Positions 48,813-57,349 of a DNA stretch of 64,000 bases are shown one piece after another. The DNA is taken from NCBI GenBank assembly GCA_026003895.1, contig BPIC01000008.1, positions 84,153-148,152 on the forward strand, given 5' to 3'. The notes under the pieces were generated by a model. That model did no database searches and was not told where the DNA came from. It was given only the letters and a program-made list of their open reading frames with translations. Each line of letters starts with the position of its first letter. The stretch's first letter is position 1. The DNA comes from Dehalococcoidia bacterium (GTDB lineage Bacteria > Chloroflexota > Dehalococcoidia > SpSt-223). Position numbers and translations under genes: made by a program.

Positions 48813-50375
48813 TTAGAGGTCGGCAGCGGCAATTCCATGTCGCATCGCGAACATGGTTGCTGCAGCGCGGCTGGACACGCCGAGTTTGTCGTAGATGTGG
48901 CGGACGTGGTGGTCGACGGTCCGCTCGGAAATGACGAGTCGGGCGGCCATCTCGCGTTTCGAAAGCCCACAGACGATCAGGTGGAGGACCTCAACCTCAC
49001 GTTCGGACAAGCCCGCCGGCTGTGTCCGCCGTTGCCGCGGCAGGGCAAATCCAGCGGCAGCGAGCACGGCGCGGACGGCATCTCCGTCCATTCGACCGGC
49101 GTTTGCTTCGGCGATCAGGAGGGTGGAGGCGCGCTCCGGTGGGAACGCTGGCCGATGCGGCCGTGGTTCGATCAACGCCTGATTGACCTCGGCGGCAGCA
49201 AGGAGACGGGCGGCCGGTGGCAGCAGAGCGCCCGGGAGCCGGCGGTGATAGCCCGAGGCGTCGAGCCGCTCATGATGAAGCGCCGCCAGCGCACCAACGC
49301 GTGTGAGGCCGGCGGTGCGCACCAGAATGCGCTCTGTGTAGTACGGGTGCAGTCGAACGCGTTCGATCTCGAGAGGGGTCAGGACCGACGGTTTCTGGAT
49401 CACCGTGATCGAGATAGTCACCATCCCGACGTCATGGACAAGGCCGGCTGCCCAGCTAAGCCAGACCTCATCTTCGCTCAGGCCAGCGCGTTTCGCGGCG
49501 TCGGCGGCAAGCGCCGCGACGGCGCGTGAATGGCCGGTGGTGAAGGGCAAACGAAGGTCCCCGAAATCGGCGATCGCGCCGAGGGCAGCATCAACGTCAC
49601 TCGACGAGAGAGTCCGGGATGGTCCGGGTTCAGCCGCCAGCGCGCGGTCCCACACGGTCTCTTCATCAAGGAGCGAGAGCAACCCCGGCGCGACGCGGCA
49701 GAACCGTTCCGCGAGGCTGGGATCGTAGAAGCCTCCCGCACGATCTCGGACGACCGTGAGCGCGGTCGCGGCTCCGCCGAGCCGATAGAACAGTTCGGCA
49801 TCCATGGCGATCTGCATAATGCGAGTACTGAGCGCAAGCGCCTCTCCCTTGGCTTCACCAGGAACGCCTTTGCCGTCCCAGCGCTCGAACACTTGACCGA
49901 GGGCGCGGCAGACCCCGGCGTGCAGGCCGAGCTCCTGAGCGACGGTTTGGCCGACTTCGCAATGGGCGACGGCGGCGGTTTGGGACCGCTGGATGCCTGT
50001 CGCGAGCGCGTGGCCGAGTTTCCCCACTCGTTGGAAAGGTGGCTCGCCCTTTCCGATGTGCTCCAGCAGGAAGGCCAGCATCGCTGGCGCGTTCCAGAGC
50101 TCGACCGCGTCGATCTGCGGGCCGAGCGCAATTTCATCGCCAAACAATTGGGCGCGATGCGGATCCGCCGTGCAGCCAACCCAGCGGAGCAGCGTTACAT
50201 AAAAGAGCTCATGAAGCTCGGCATCGCGCAGGCCGATCGCCTCACCGAAGGCAACAGCGAGAAGGCAGGAGCGAAGCGACCGCTCGATTGGATGACCAGT
50301 ACCGAAATCGGTCGCGAGCGACAGCGCTGCAACCACTTCCGCGAGCTGTACCGGCGCATCGGGACCCGCGTGCAT
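48813..50375 (-). CDS. LuxR-type regulator with two HD-GYP-like domains
   Basis: This 520-residue protein has an N-terminal HD-like half (about 1-230, ending VFERWDGKGVPGE), a second HD-GYP half (about 260-430, with AAGLVHDVGMV and LAALHHERLDASGYHRRL) and a C-terminal LuxR helix-turn-helix (about 450-520, LSEREVEVLHLIVCGLSKREMAARLVISERTVDHHV). HD-GYP domains break cyclic di-GMP; here the GYP is GYH in the second half and the first half has lost its HD pair, so activity is uncertain. The protein may instead sense a ligand and control genes. The ATG at 50375 follows AAAGGA. Confidence 0.85.
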   Translation of the reverse strand: MHAGPDAPVQLAEVVAALSLATDFGTGHPIERSLRSCLLAVAFGEAIGLRDAELHELFYVTLLRWVGCTADPHRAQLFGDEIALGPQIDAVELWNAPAMLAFLLEHIGKGEPPFQRVGKLGHALATGIQRSQTAAVAHCEVGQTVAQELGLHAGVCRALGQVFERWDGKGVPGEAKGEALALSTRIMQIAMDAELFYRLGGAATALTVVRDRAGGFYDPSLAERFCRVAPGLLSLLDEETVWDRALAAEPGPSRTLSSSDVDAALGAIADFGDLRLPFTTGHSRAVAALAADAAKRAGLSEDEVWLSWAAGLVHDVGMVTISITVIQKPSVLTPLEIERVRLHPYYTERILVRTAGLTRVGALAALHHERLDASGYHRRLPGALLPPAARLLAAAEVNQALIEPRPHRPAFPPERASTLLIAEANAGRMDGDAVRAVLAAAGFALPRQRRTQPAGLSEREVEVLHLIVCGLSKREMAARLVISERTVDHHVRHIYDKLGVSSRAAATMFAMRHGIAAADL

Positions 50376-50463
50376 GCCGTCGTCCTTTCACTCATGTCCG
50401 CGCCAAGCATACGCGCCAAGCCGTGACCGGCGCGGCTCGCAGGCGGAAGAACGTTCATACATA

Positions 50464-50491
50464 TCCCAGCGCTCGAGTCCCAGCGCTCGAG
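50464..50491. repeat. Perfect 14-base tandem repeat
   Basis: The unit tcccagcgctcgag occurs twice in direct succession. Its inner part cagcgctcgag holds partial palindromes (agcgct and ctcgag). Function is unknown; it could be a two-site operator or a simple slippage product. Confidence 0.6.
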
Positions 50492-51120
50492 CCGGTCCCG
50501 AGCCGTCTGCTCACTCGCTCGCTTTCCGAGACGACTGCGTCGCAGTGGTCCCGCATCAGTGGAGCAAGCTCACACCGTCCCAACGGGCGAAACGGTCGGT
50601 TCGGCACCGCTTGGGGGATGAAGCGGCCCCTCACAGCCGAAGGGCTCGGCGACGCTTTGAGCATGGAGTCTTGCCTGCTCCGGATGCATTTCGCCAAGCG
50701 AACGGATTTTCGCCAGTTGCGCCATTCTGGCGAACGATACGCTGTGGACGCCCGGTCGGCACCCGACCCGAGTGTCACGCCTCAGCCGCACCTCAGCCGG
50801 ACGGAGGATGACCTGTGCGGCCTTTACGCTGTCGGTTCGTCGAGCGCAGCCCGACCTGACCGCGAACCGGGTTGCAGCTCACTGGAGACTCCGCGGTATG
50901 GCGCTCACACTCGGCTGAGTGAACCCTCTCGTGCCCCGGCGACCCGATCGCGCCGATGGTTGCCGCCTGGCTGGTAGGTCATTCGCAACAGCGGATTGGA
51001 GGCTCCTGCGAATCAAGACGCGCCCCGCACTGGACTGCCGTCGCTCTCGCGTTCGAGGCGCCGCTAGGGCGCGTGATGGAGCCGAGTGCAGGGGGCCATG
51101 GCGTCGGCTGGTGCCCCTAC

Positions 51121-51149
51121 TTGACACTGCAAACTGATGCGAGTAGCGT
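51121..51149 (+). promoter_or_regulatory. Promoter placing +1 at the start codon (leaderless candidate)
   Basis: A perfect TTGACA (51121-51126) and TAGCGT (51144-51149) lie 17 bases apart. Transcription would begin close to the ATG at 51156, which has no real ribosome site. Confidence 0.5.
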
Positions 51150-51155
51150 TGAAGT

Positions 51156-52256
51156 ATGCATGCAGGACTGTATCTCAATCCCCAAACTCGCGGTCCAGAA
51201 CATGACCACGCCATCATCGAGGCGGTCATCGACCACACGAAGTTAGCCGAACGTGTCGGCTTTCGCGCGGTCTGGGCAACGGAGCACGCCTTTACGGGCT
51301 ATAACGCGTATAGCGACCCGATCGTGCTCGGGAGCCACCTGACGGCGGTTGCCCCGAGCCTGCACGTTGGCTTTTCGGTCGCGGTCGGTCCGCTCCACCA
51401 TCCGATCCGATTCGCAACCCAGGTTGCCCTGCTCGATAACCTGACGAACGGCAAGACGATTGCTGGGGTTGGGACGGGGATCGGTCCGGACGAGTATGCG
51501 GGCTACGGGTTAGATGCCAAGGACCGCCACCGCTTGTTCGATGCGTGGGCGGAGATCGTTCTCGGCGCGTGGCAGCACCAAGGTCCCGAGCCATTCGTGT
51601 TTGACACGCCGTGGTGGAAAGGGAAAATGGACGGCCGGATTATTCCTGCGCCGGTGCAAAAGCCTTTCCCGATGTTTGCCCGCGCGACGCTCACGCCGGA
51701 GTTTTGCCGGAAATGGGGGCGGATGGCGCAGCCGCTGCTCCTTTCGTTGACCGCCGGCCACGGCGAGGTGCTCTGGAATCATTTCCTCGACGGCCTTGCT
51801 GAGAGCGATGCCCCAGAGGAGCAGAAGCGCCGGGCGGTCGAGTGGAGTTGCTTCACGCAGCAGACACACATCAGCGATTCGGACGATCCTGTCGCCGAGG
51901 TGTGGGAGTATTCGAAGTTCTACCTGCACAAAGGCGTCCGGGCCAACATGGGGTATGACTGGGCCTCGCCGGAGGAGTGGGAAAAGCGCAAGGCGAACTA
52001 CCGGCGCGGGACGATGCTGGCTGGCTCACCCCAAAAGGTTTTGGAGAAGCTTGCCCCGTGGGCGGAGCGAGGGCTCGGGCACGTGATGATTTGGGCCTAC
52101 TTCGGCGCAATGCCCCCGGCGATGGCCGCCGAGACCATTCAGCGATTCGGCGAAGAGGTGCTACCTCATCTCGAGCGCATTCGCCCAGCGGTGCCCAGCA
52201 AAGCGCCAGTCGCCGAAGGCGCTGACGCCGTCCGACCGACGATCCTCGCCCCGTAG
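51156..52256 (+). CDS. LLM-class flavin/F420-dependent oxidoreductase
   Basis: This 366-residue TIM-barrel protein is a paralog of the one at 29791-30891, with the same start (MHAGLYLNPQTRG), TEHAFTGYNAYSDP, GFSVAVGPLHHPIRFATQ and GVGTGIGPDEYAGYGL. The C-terminal half differs more (RVGF..., WSCFTQQTHISDSDDP), so the substrates may differ. Members use FMNH2 or F420. The ATG at 51156 has only GAAG upstream, and the promoter spacing suggests a leaderless message. Neighbours are an HD-GYP/LuxR regulator (divergent) and an uncharacterised nuclease-like gene (convergent). Confidence 0.9.
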   Translation: MHAGLYLNPQTRGPEHDHAIIEAVIDHTKLAERVGFRAVWATEHAFTGYNAYSDPIVLGSHLTAVAPSLHVGFSVAVGPLHHPIRFATQVALLDNLTNGKTIAGVGTGIGPDEYAGYGLDAKDRHRLFDAWAEIVLGAWQHQGPEPFVFDTPWWKGKMDGRIIPAPVQKPFPMFARATLTPEFCRKWGRMAQPLLLSLTAGHGEVLWNHFLDGLAESDAPEEQKRRAVEWSCFTQQTHISDSDDPVAEVWEYSKFYLHKGVRANMGYDWASPEEWEKRKANYRRGTMLAGSPQKVLEKLAPWAERGLGHVMIWAYFGAMPPAMAAETIQRFGEEVLPHLERIRPAVPSKAPVAEGADAVRPTILAP

Positions 52257-52383
52257 CCGGTCATCTCTCAACCTCACGGCGAGCGACGGCAGTTCCTTGA
52301 CCCCTCGCGCCGCTAGGCTGCCGGGGGCCCGCCAAACACGCCGAACGGGCACGAAACGAACCGGGATCGGATGAGGGGCGGTT

Positions 52384-53496
52384 TTAGGTCGCCAGCTCGC
52401 GGAGCCGGCGCAGGAACCGTTCCGATCGTTGACGGTAATCGGCTTGGAGGGCATCGAGCGCTTGGTCCTCGCTCTTGCCGGCGGCGATGAGCGCCTCGCC
52501 GTGCAGGAGCACCGCGGCGCGATCTTCGGTGAGTGCGCCAAGGAGCGCTCGGCGCGCTGCTGGCGGCCACGTATCAAGTGCCGCATCCGGCGGCTGACCG
52601 ACCGCCAGATTGAGCGCTTCGCGGCTCGCCGGACGTCGCAGGAGCTGGTGGAGCCGCGATTCGCGAACGCGTCGCTCGGCGATCAGCGGTCGGAGCGCCT
52701 CGACCATCTCGGCGGCGGAGTGCACCCGGTGGGCGGCGCGCCACGCTTCGATTGCCTCGAGCGTGGCGGGGGCGCTCTCGGTATTGTCCGAGAAAAGCGG
52801 TCGGGCAAGCCGGCCGATCGCCCCCGCCACCGCCGCGCCGAGCCGGTAATACGCCTCGGCCAAGTCAAAGTCGTGACGAATTGGGGCGACCCCGTCGAGG
52901 GTGGCGAGCCACTCGGCGACGGGCGCGGCCGGCAACTGCGGAAAGAATTCCTCGATCGCGGTCGGGAGCCAACGCACCGTTGGCCGGCCCGGAACCCGGG
53001 CGCGGCGGTTTGAGCTGCTTGGTGGCGCGACAAGCACCCCGGCAACCACGTAGGTTGGCCAATGGTGGAGCGGCAGCTGCTTGAGCGCGGTTCCGAGCTG
53101 TTCGGCAAGTGCCGGACCGACGAGCTCGCCGGCGGCGACCGCTACCTCGACGCTGATCTGCCCTGCCTCGGCGTGATCGAGCGAAAACTTGAAGTCGACG
53201 GGTTGAATGACCGGAGCACCGCGCACGAGGCCAACGACGAAGGCATCTGGCGCTCGCTTGCCGGCGCTACTCAGCTTGGGGCCAAATTCGCGGTCGAGAC
53301 CGAATGGGACAACGGCCCTTGGCCGATAGATCCCGCCGCCGGGGAGTGCCCAAGGCTGACCGTCGTGGAGCAGCCGCTCGGCAGCAAACTGTTCCCACGC
53401 GCTACCGAGGTGGTTACTGGCGTGTCCCCAGTCGCCCAGCCGGCGAATCTCGGAGAGCGACCATGGCAGCTTGCTCCACGCGAGCGAGCGCGTCAT
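52384..53496 (-). CDS. Uncharacterised protein with PD-(D/E)XK nuclease-like signature
   Basis: This 370-residue protein matches no family I can name. The N-terminal third has the order expected of a PD-(D/E)XK nuclease: a helix with Glu (GSAWEQFAAERLL), then APDAFVVG (PD) and, after a short turn, IQPVDFKFSLD (DxK). The remaining two thirds are helical with many Ala, Leu and Arg, and include LHQLLRRPASREALNLAV and AAEMVEALRPLIAERRVRES. No signal peptide. If the reading is right it would cut or bind DNA. There are no methylase or toxin neighbours. A longer 5' frame does not exist, and the ATG at 53496 is the only start giving the whole motif. Confidence 0.7.
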   Translation of the reverse strand: MTRSLAWSKLPWSLSEIRRLGDWGHASNHLGSAWEQFAAERLLHDGQPWALPGGGIYRPRAVVPFGLDREFGPKLSSAGKRAPDAFVVGLVRGAPVIQPVDFKFSLDHAEAGQISVEVAVAAGELVGPALAEQLGTALKQLPLHHWPTYVVAGVLVAPPSSSNRRARVPGRPTVRWLPTAIEEFFPQLPAAPVAEWLATLDGVAPIRHDFDLAEAYYRLGAAVAGAIGRLARPLFSDNTESAPATLEAIEAWRAAHRVHSAAEMVEALRPLIAERRVRESRLHQLLRRPASREALNLAVGQPPDAALDTWPPAARRALLGALTEDRAAVLLHGEALIAAGKSEDQALDALQADYRQRSERFLRRLRELAT

Positions 53497-53560
53497 CGTC
53501 TCTCTCGGACGGCAAAAAGCCGGTGTCGGTGGCAGGCGCGATGCACCGGCCTAGTGTACG

Positions 53561-53587
53561 GAAAACGCCCGCCATCCGGCGGGCGTT
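53561..53587 (-). terminator. Intrinsic terminator after the zinc-ribbon gene
   Basis: A perfect 10-bp stem (aacgcccgcc / ggcgggcgtt, 53564-53587) with loop atcc is followed on the minus strand by UUUUCC. It lies 20 bases past the stop of the gene at 53608-54147. Confidence 0.8.
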
Positions 53588-53607
53588 GTCGGATTGGGAA
53601 AGCGGCG

Positions 53608-54147
53608 CTAGCGGCCGAACCAGCCGCGGCGGCGGCCCGGCATTGCCGGCATCCGCACGTCGGGCATGTCTGGAAGGCGGTCGCGCAGGTTCGGCATCGG
53701 CGGCAGATGCACCTCTGGCATCTGGGCGCGCAGTTCGGCGAGGTTGGGCACCTGCGGCAGCTTGACGTCGCTCAGGTTGGGCATTTCGACTTCGCCGACC
53801 ACCGGCAGCGTGAGGGTGCGACGGCGCCGGCGGGCTCGCCCGCGGAGGAACAGCGCGAGGAAGACGAGGCCAACAATCGTGGCCACTCCGATCAGAATCG
53901 GGACGATTGGCCGGGACGGCTCATCATCGAAGTCGTCGAGGTCTTCAAAATCATCGGCCCCGCTCGCTTCGCGCAGGCTCGGGGGCCGCAAATCCGGAAT
54001 CGTGTCGGTGATCGGGTAGACCTCCCCGCATTGCTTGCAGGTGAGGGTCCCGCGAACGATCTCTTGATCGTTCTCCTCCTCGACCTTCAGGTCGAACTCG
54101 GCCTTACACGTGGGACACGCCAGAATGTCCAATAAGTCGCGCTTCAT
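53608..54147 (-). CDS. Trm112-like zinc-ribbon protein with membrane segment and repeat tail
   Basis: This 179-residue protein starts with a Trm112/YcaR-type zinc ribbon (LLDILACPTCKAEF ... LTCKQCGEVYPITDTIPDLRP, residues 3-53). An acidic stretch (DDFEDLDDFDDEP) and one membrane segment (IVPILIGVATIVGLVFLALFL, about 83-103) follow. The tail repeats MPNLSDVKLPQVPNLAEL-like units of about 12 residues rich in Met, Pro and Leu. Trm112-like ribbons activate methyltransferases in other organisms; here it would be membrane-tethered. The ATG at 54147 follows GAGGAAACCG. YebC lies just upstream (23 bases), so they are likely cotranscribed. Confidence 0.78.
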   Translation of the reverse strand: MKRDLLDILACPTCKAEFDLKVEEENDQEIVRGTLTCKQCGEVYPITDTIPDLRPPSLREASGADDFEDLDDFDDEPSRPIVPILIGVATIVGLVFLALFLRGRARRRRRTLTLPVVGEVEMPNLSDVKLPQVPNLAELRAQMPEVHLPPMPNLRDRLPDMPDVRMPAMPGRRRGWFGR

Positions 54148-54170
54148 CGGTTTCCTCCAAATCGGCGAGC

Positions 54171-54917
54171 TTATCCGAGCTTGCTCAGAACGGCTTCGTC
54201 GAGTTCTGCGTTGGTAAAGACCTGCTGGACGTCGTCAAGCTCCTCGAGCCGTTCGATCAGCCGTATCAGCGCCTCGGAGTCCTTCTCGTCAAGAGTGATC
54301 GGCGTTGCGGGCACCATTGCGACCTCGGCATGGAGGACCCGATGATTTGCCGCTTCGAGTGCCGCCTTGACGGCTTCGAGTTGGGCCGGGTCGGTGTAGG
54401 CGATAACCTCGTCACCTTCGACCTTGGCGTCGTCCGCCCCGGCCTCGATCGCCTCGAGGGCGACCTCGTCGGGGTCACGCCCATTTACGCTCAGCGTGAT
54501 GACGCCGAGGTTCTTGAATTGCCAAGCGACGGAGCCTGCTTCGCCCAAGCTGCCGCCAGCCCTTGTCAGGGTACTTCGCACTTCGGCGACCGTGCGGTTC
54601 CGGTTGTCGGTCATGGCCTGGACGAGGAGCGCTGCGCCGCCCGGACCGTACCCCTCGTACATCACTTCGTGGAGTTCTGCGCCGTCGGTCGCTCCAGTCG
54701 CACGTTTTATCGCTCGCTCAATATTCTCGGCGGGCATGTTGTTTTCGCGAGCATGCTGAATCGCAAGCCGAAGCCGGAAATTATGCTCTGGATCAGGCAA
54801 GCCCGTTTTTGCGGCGATCGTGATCTCACGCGCCAGCTTCGTAAAGATCGCCCCGCGCTTGATATCCGCAGCGCCTTTTTGCCGCTTGATCTGGGCCCAC
54901 TTTGAGTGGCCGGCCAT
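54171..54917 (-). CDS. YebC/PmpR family protein
   Basis: This 248-residue protein has the full YebC pattern from MAGHSKWAQIKRQKGAADIKRG through ENIERAIKRATG, YEGYGPGGAALLVQAMTDNRNRT and the three-domain layout. YebC proteins are described as transcription regulators and, more recently, as translation factors that relieve ribosome stalling, like EF-P. The frame is open upstream, but the second of two close ATG-like sites (54917) starts the conserved MAGHSKW. A good promoter lies at 54968-54997. The zinc-ribbon gene follows after 23 bases. Confidence 0.95.
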   Translation of the reverse strand: MAGHSKWAQIKRQKGAADIKRGAIFTKLAREITIAAKTGLPDPEHNFRLRLAIQHARENNMPAENIERAIKRATGATDGAELHEVMYEGYGPGGAALLVQAMTDNRNRTVAEVRSTLTRAGGSLGEAGSVAWQFKNLGVITLSVNGRDPDEVALEAIEAGADDAKVEGDEVIAYTDPAQLEAVKAALEAANHRVLHAEVAMVPATPITLDEKDSEALIRLIERLEELDDVQQVFTNAELDEAVLSKLG

Positions 54918-54967
54918 CCATGACACTCCGCAACTGACAGTAGCACGCGACCGGAATGTGCTGGCGA

Positions 54968-54997
54968 AGTATACGTCCGCACTCCGAAGAGCGACAA
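54968..54997 (-). promoter_or_regulatory. Promoter for yebC-like gene
   Basis: On the minus strand TTGTCG (54992-54997) and TATACT (54968-54973) are 18 bases apart. Transcription would start near 54961, 44 bases before the ATG at 54917. Confidence 0.65.
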
Positions 54998-55039
54998 GAC
55001 GCGGTACCATTGGACAAACGCACTGGTAGGACAAATCGT

Positions 55040-57349
55040 ATGGCTCGTGCGCCAGAACGACGGTCACGTCGGCCGATGCGCCGGAAGTCTCGCGGCGAGA
55101 CAGTGTCGGCTCTCCCCAACCGCCGGGACGAAAGCGACTTGGAGGCGACACCCGCCGCGCGGCAGCGGGCCGTCGAGTTCGCGGCCCGCTATCCCTTCCA
55201 TCTCGATCCTTTTCAGCTTGATGCTGTCGCTGCGCTCGCCGACGGGCAGTCCATTCTCGTCACTGCGCCCACGGGCACGGGCAAGACGGTTATCGCCGAG
55301 TTCGCGGTTCAGGATGCCCTCGACGCCGGGCAGCGCTTGATTTACACGACGCCACTGCGCGCGCTCTCAGCGCAGAAGTTTCGCGATTTTGCCGCCATTT
55401 GGGGCGCCGAGCGGGTCGGGATGATCACCGGCGAAACATCGGTCAATGACCGGGCGCCGATCCTCGTCATGACGACGGAGATATTACGGAACCGGCTCGT
55501 CAGCGAGGGGTGGACAGAGCTGCGCGACCTCCGCGCCGTCGTGCTCGACGAATTTCACTATTTGGCAGATCTGGACCGGGGACGTGTGTGGGAGGAAGTG
55601 GTCCTGCTCACACCGCAATCGGTGCAGTTGGTCTGCTTGTCCGCCACGATCCCCAACGTCGACGAGGTGGCCGACTGGCTCCGCGACGTTCATGGTCCGA
55701 CCGTCGTCGTCACCCACAACGAGCGCGCCGTGCCGCTCGATGTGTATTACTACGACGGTGGCAAACTACTGCGGGTCGCCGACTCCCAAGGGGCGATCAT
55801 CGCGCGCCCGCGCGGGCGCAGCCGTGACCCGGATAACCCGGACGCCCTCGCCGCCGAGGTCGTCGAGCAGCTGGCGCGCCGCCAGTTCCTGCCGGCGATC
55901 TTTTTTGTGATGAGCCGCCGTCGCACGGAAGAGCAGTGCGATTTGACCGTCGATGCCGGGCTCGACCTGACGGTCGATGAAGCAGCTCGCAGTCAGATTG
56001 AACGCGAAATCCGTGCGGTCGAGGAGCGAATCGGCGGAGAGGAATTGGCGATAGCGCAGCTCGATCGGCTGGCAGCGGCCCTGCCGCGCGGGATCGCCTT
56101 TCACCATGCCGGACTCGTTCCGGCGCTGCGCGAGCTCGTTGAGCGTCTCTTTGAAGCGGGCCGCATCGGCGTCGTGTTTGCAACGGGCACGCTCGCCCTC
56201 GGCATCAATATGCCGGCCCGCACCGTTGTGCTCGAGCAGCTGTCGACTCGCGACGAACGAGGCTGGCGGCCGCTTCACAAGCGGGAATTCCTTCAAATGG
56301 CGGGGCGAGCCGGCCGCCGCGGGATGGACCCAGTCGGCCACATCGTGGTGTTGAAGCACCCCTTCGACTTGTTCGAGCACTTGGAACGGCTGCTGCAGCT
56401 GCCGCCCGAACCGATCTCCAGCGCCTTCCAGTTGGACTATTCATCGGCCCTCTATCTGCTCGATCGCTATGGGGCGGAGGGGATGATCGAAATGTACCGC
56501 CGGTCGTTTGCCACGTTTCGCAAGCTTCGCGCCGCTGAAGAGGCTGCGCGCGGCGGGAAGAGCGGCAGGGCGGGAGCGCCGGTATTCCTGATTCGGCGGC
56601 GGGCGCAGATCGAGAACGAAATCGTCGACCATGCTCGGCGGCTCGAGTCGGTACTGGGTCTATACGGATATTGGGACGGAACGCGCGTCACACCTCGCGC
56701 GGCGTTTCTGCGGCGGTTCTTCCACGGCAACGCACTGTTGACCAGCGAGCTCGTGATCAGCGGGGCGCTCAGTGGTATCCTCGCCACCGAACTGGCGGAG
56801 GTCGCCTGCTGGATCGAAGGCGGAGGCCGAACCGGGCGCGGCCGCCGTGCCTACACCCTGCCGCCGCGGCTCATTTATCTCTTTCGCAAGGTTTCAACGC
56901 TGAGCCGAAAGATCGAACGGCTCGAACATGATAACCTGCTTTCCGTGTCCGCCGGACTCGGCCCTCCGGCGATTCATGGGTTGGTCTGGCGTGCCGTGCG
57001 TGGTGAGTCCCTTGCAAAACTGTGCGAGCATTACGCGGTAGATCCCGGCGATGTTTACGGCCGGCTCACCGACACCGCGATGTGGCTTCGCCAGCTTGAG
57101 AACGCCCTCTTGGCCTCCGGGCTCGACCCGGCGCTGGCGGAAGTGGCGCGCACAGCGCGACAACTTTTGGCCGAGCGAGCTGGGTCGGTAGGGTTTACGC
57201 CGGCGATCGAGACAATTGCGCCGGTTGCCGAGCCGGCCGAACCCTTGCTCGATGTGCCGGAGCCGGATTCGCCGATCGACCGACCGCACGAGGAGGAGCG
57301 CCACCATGGCCGATCCGTTGCGTCCGAGCGCCGAAGAAGCGATCGCTGA
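55040..57349 (+). CDS. Ski2/Mtr4-like superfamily 2 RNA helicase
   Basis: This helicase of about 769 residues has Walker A APTGTGKT (76-83), a DEFH box (VVLDEFHYLAD), motif III SATIPN, the motif V/VI pair VVFATGTLALGINMPARTVV and QMAGRAGRRGMD. An insert with helical, charged text (AARSQIEREIRAVEERI) lies between the RecA domains. The C-terminal part (about 520-690) resembles the DSHCT domain of Ski2/Mtr4, which acts with RNA decay machinery. The basic N-terminus (MARAPERRSRRPMRRKSRG) may bind nucleic acid. The ATG at 55040 follows AGGA. The next gene overlaps its 3' end by 44 bases. Confidence 0.9.
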   Translation: MARAPERRSRRPMRRKSRGETVSALPNRRDESDLEATPAARQRAVEFAARYPFHLDPFQLDAVAALADGQSILVTAPTGTGKTVIAEFAVQDALDAGQRLIYTTPLRALSAQKFRDFAAIWGAERVGMITGETSVNDRAPILVMTTEILRNRLVSEGWTELRDLRAVVLDEFHYLADLDRGRVWEEVVLLTPQSVQLVCLSATIPNVDEVADWLRDVHGPTVVVTHNERAVPLDVYYYDGGKLLRVADSQGAIIARPRGRSRDPDNPDALAAEVVEQLARRQFLPAIFFVMSRRRTEEQCDLTVDAGLDLTVDEAARSQIEREIRAVEERIGGEELAIAQLDRLAAALPRGIAFHHAGLVPALRELVERLFEAGRIGVVFATGTLALGINMPARTVVLEQLSTRDERGWRPLHKREFLQMAGRAGRRGMDPVGHIVVLKHPFDLFEHLERLLQLPPEPISSAFQLDYSSALYLLDRYGAEGMIEMYRRSFATFRKLRAAEEAARGGKSGRAGAPVFLIRRRAQIENEIVDHARRLESVLGLYGYWDGTRVTPRAAFLRRFFHGNALLTSELVISGALSGILATELAEVACWIEGGGRTGRGRRAYTLPPRLIYLFRKVSTLSRKIERLEHDNLLSVSAGLGPPAIHGLVWRAVRGESLAKLCEHYAVDPGDVYGRLTDTAMWLRQLENALLASGLDPALAEVARTARQLLAERAGSVGFTPAIETIAPVAEPAEPLLDVPEPDSPIDRPHEEERHHGRSVASERRRSDR

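Larger units (their letters stand above)
50376..51155. other. 780-base gap without a recognised gene
   Basis: The longest gap in the window. Open frames here have Arg/Ser-rich translations without motifs. The only structure seen is a short tandem repeat at 50464-50491 and the promoter at 51121-51149 that serves the next gene. It may be decayed coding DNA. Confidence 0.4.

Noticed and set aside
50039..50977. A 312-codon plus frame across the long gap
   Set aside because: Its first part is antisense to the HD-GYP gene, and the rest has no motif or coding-like codon pattern.
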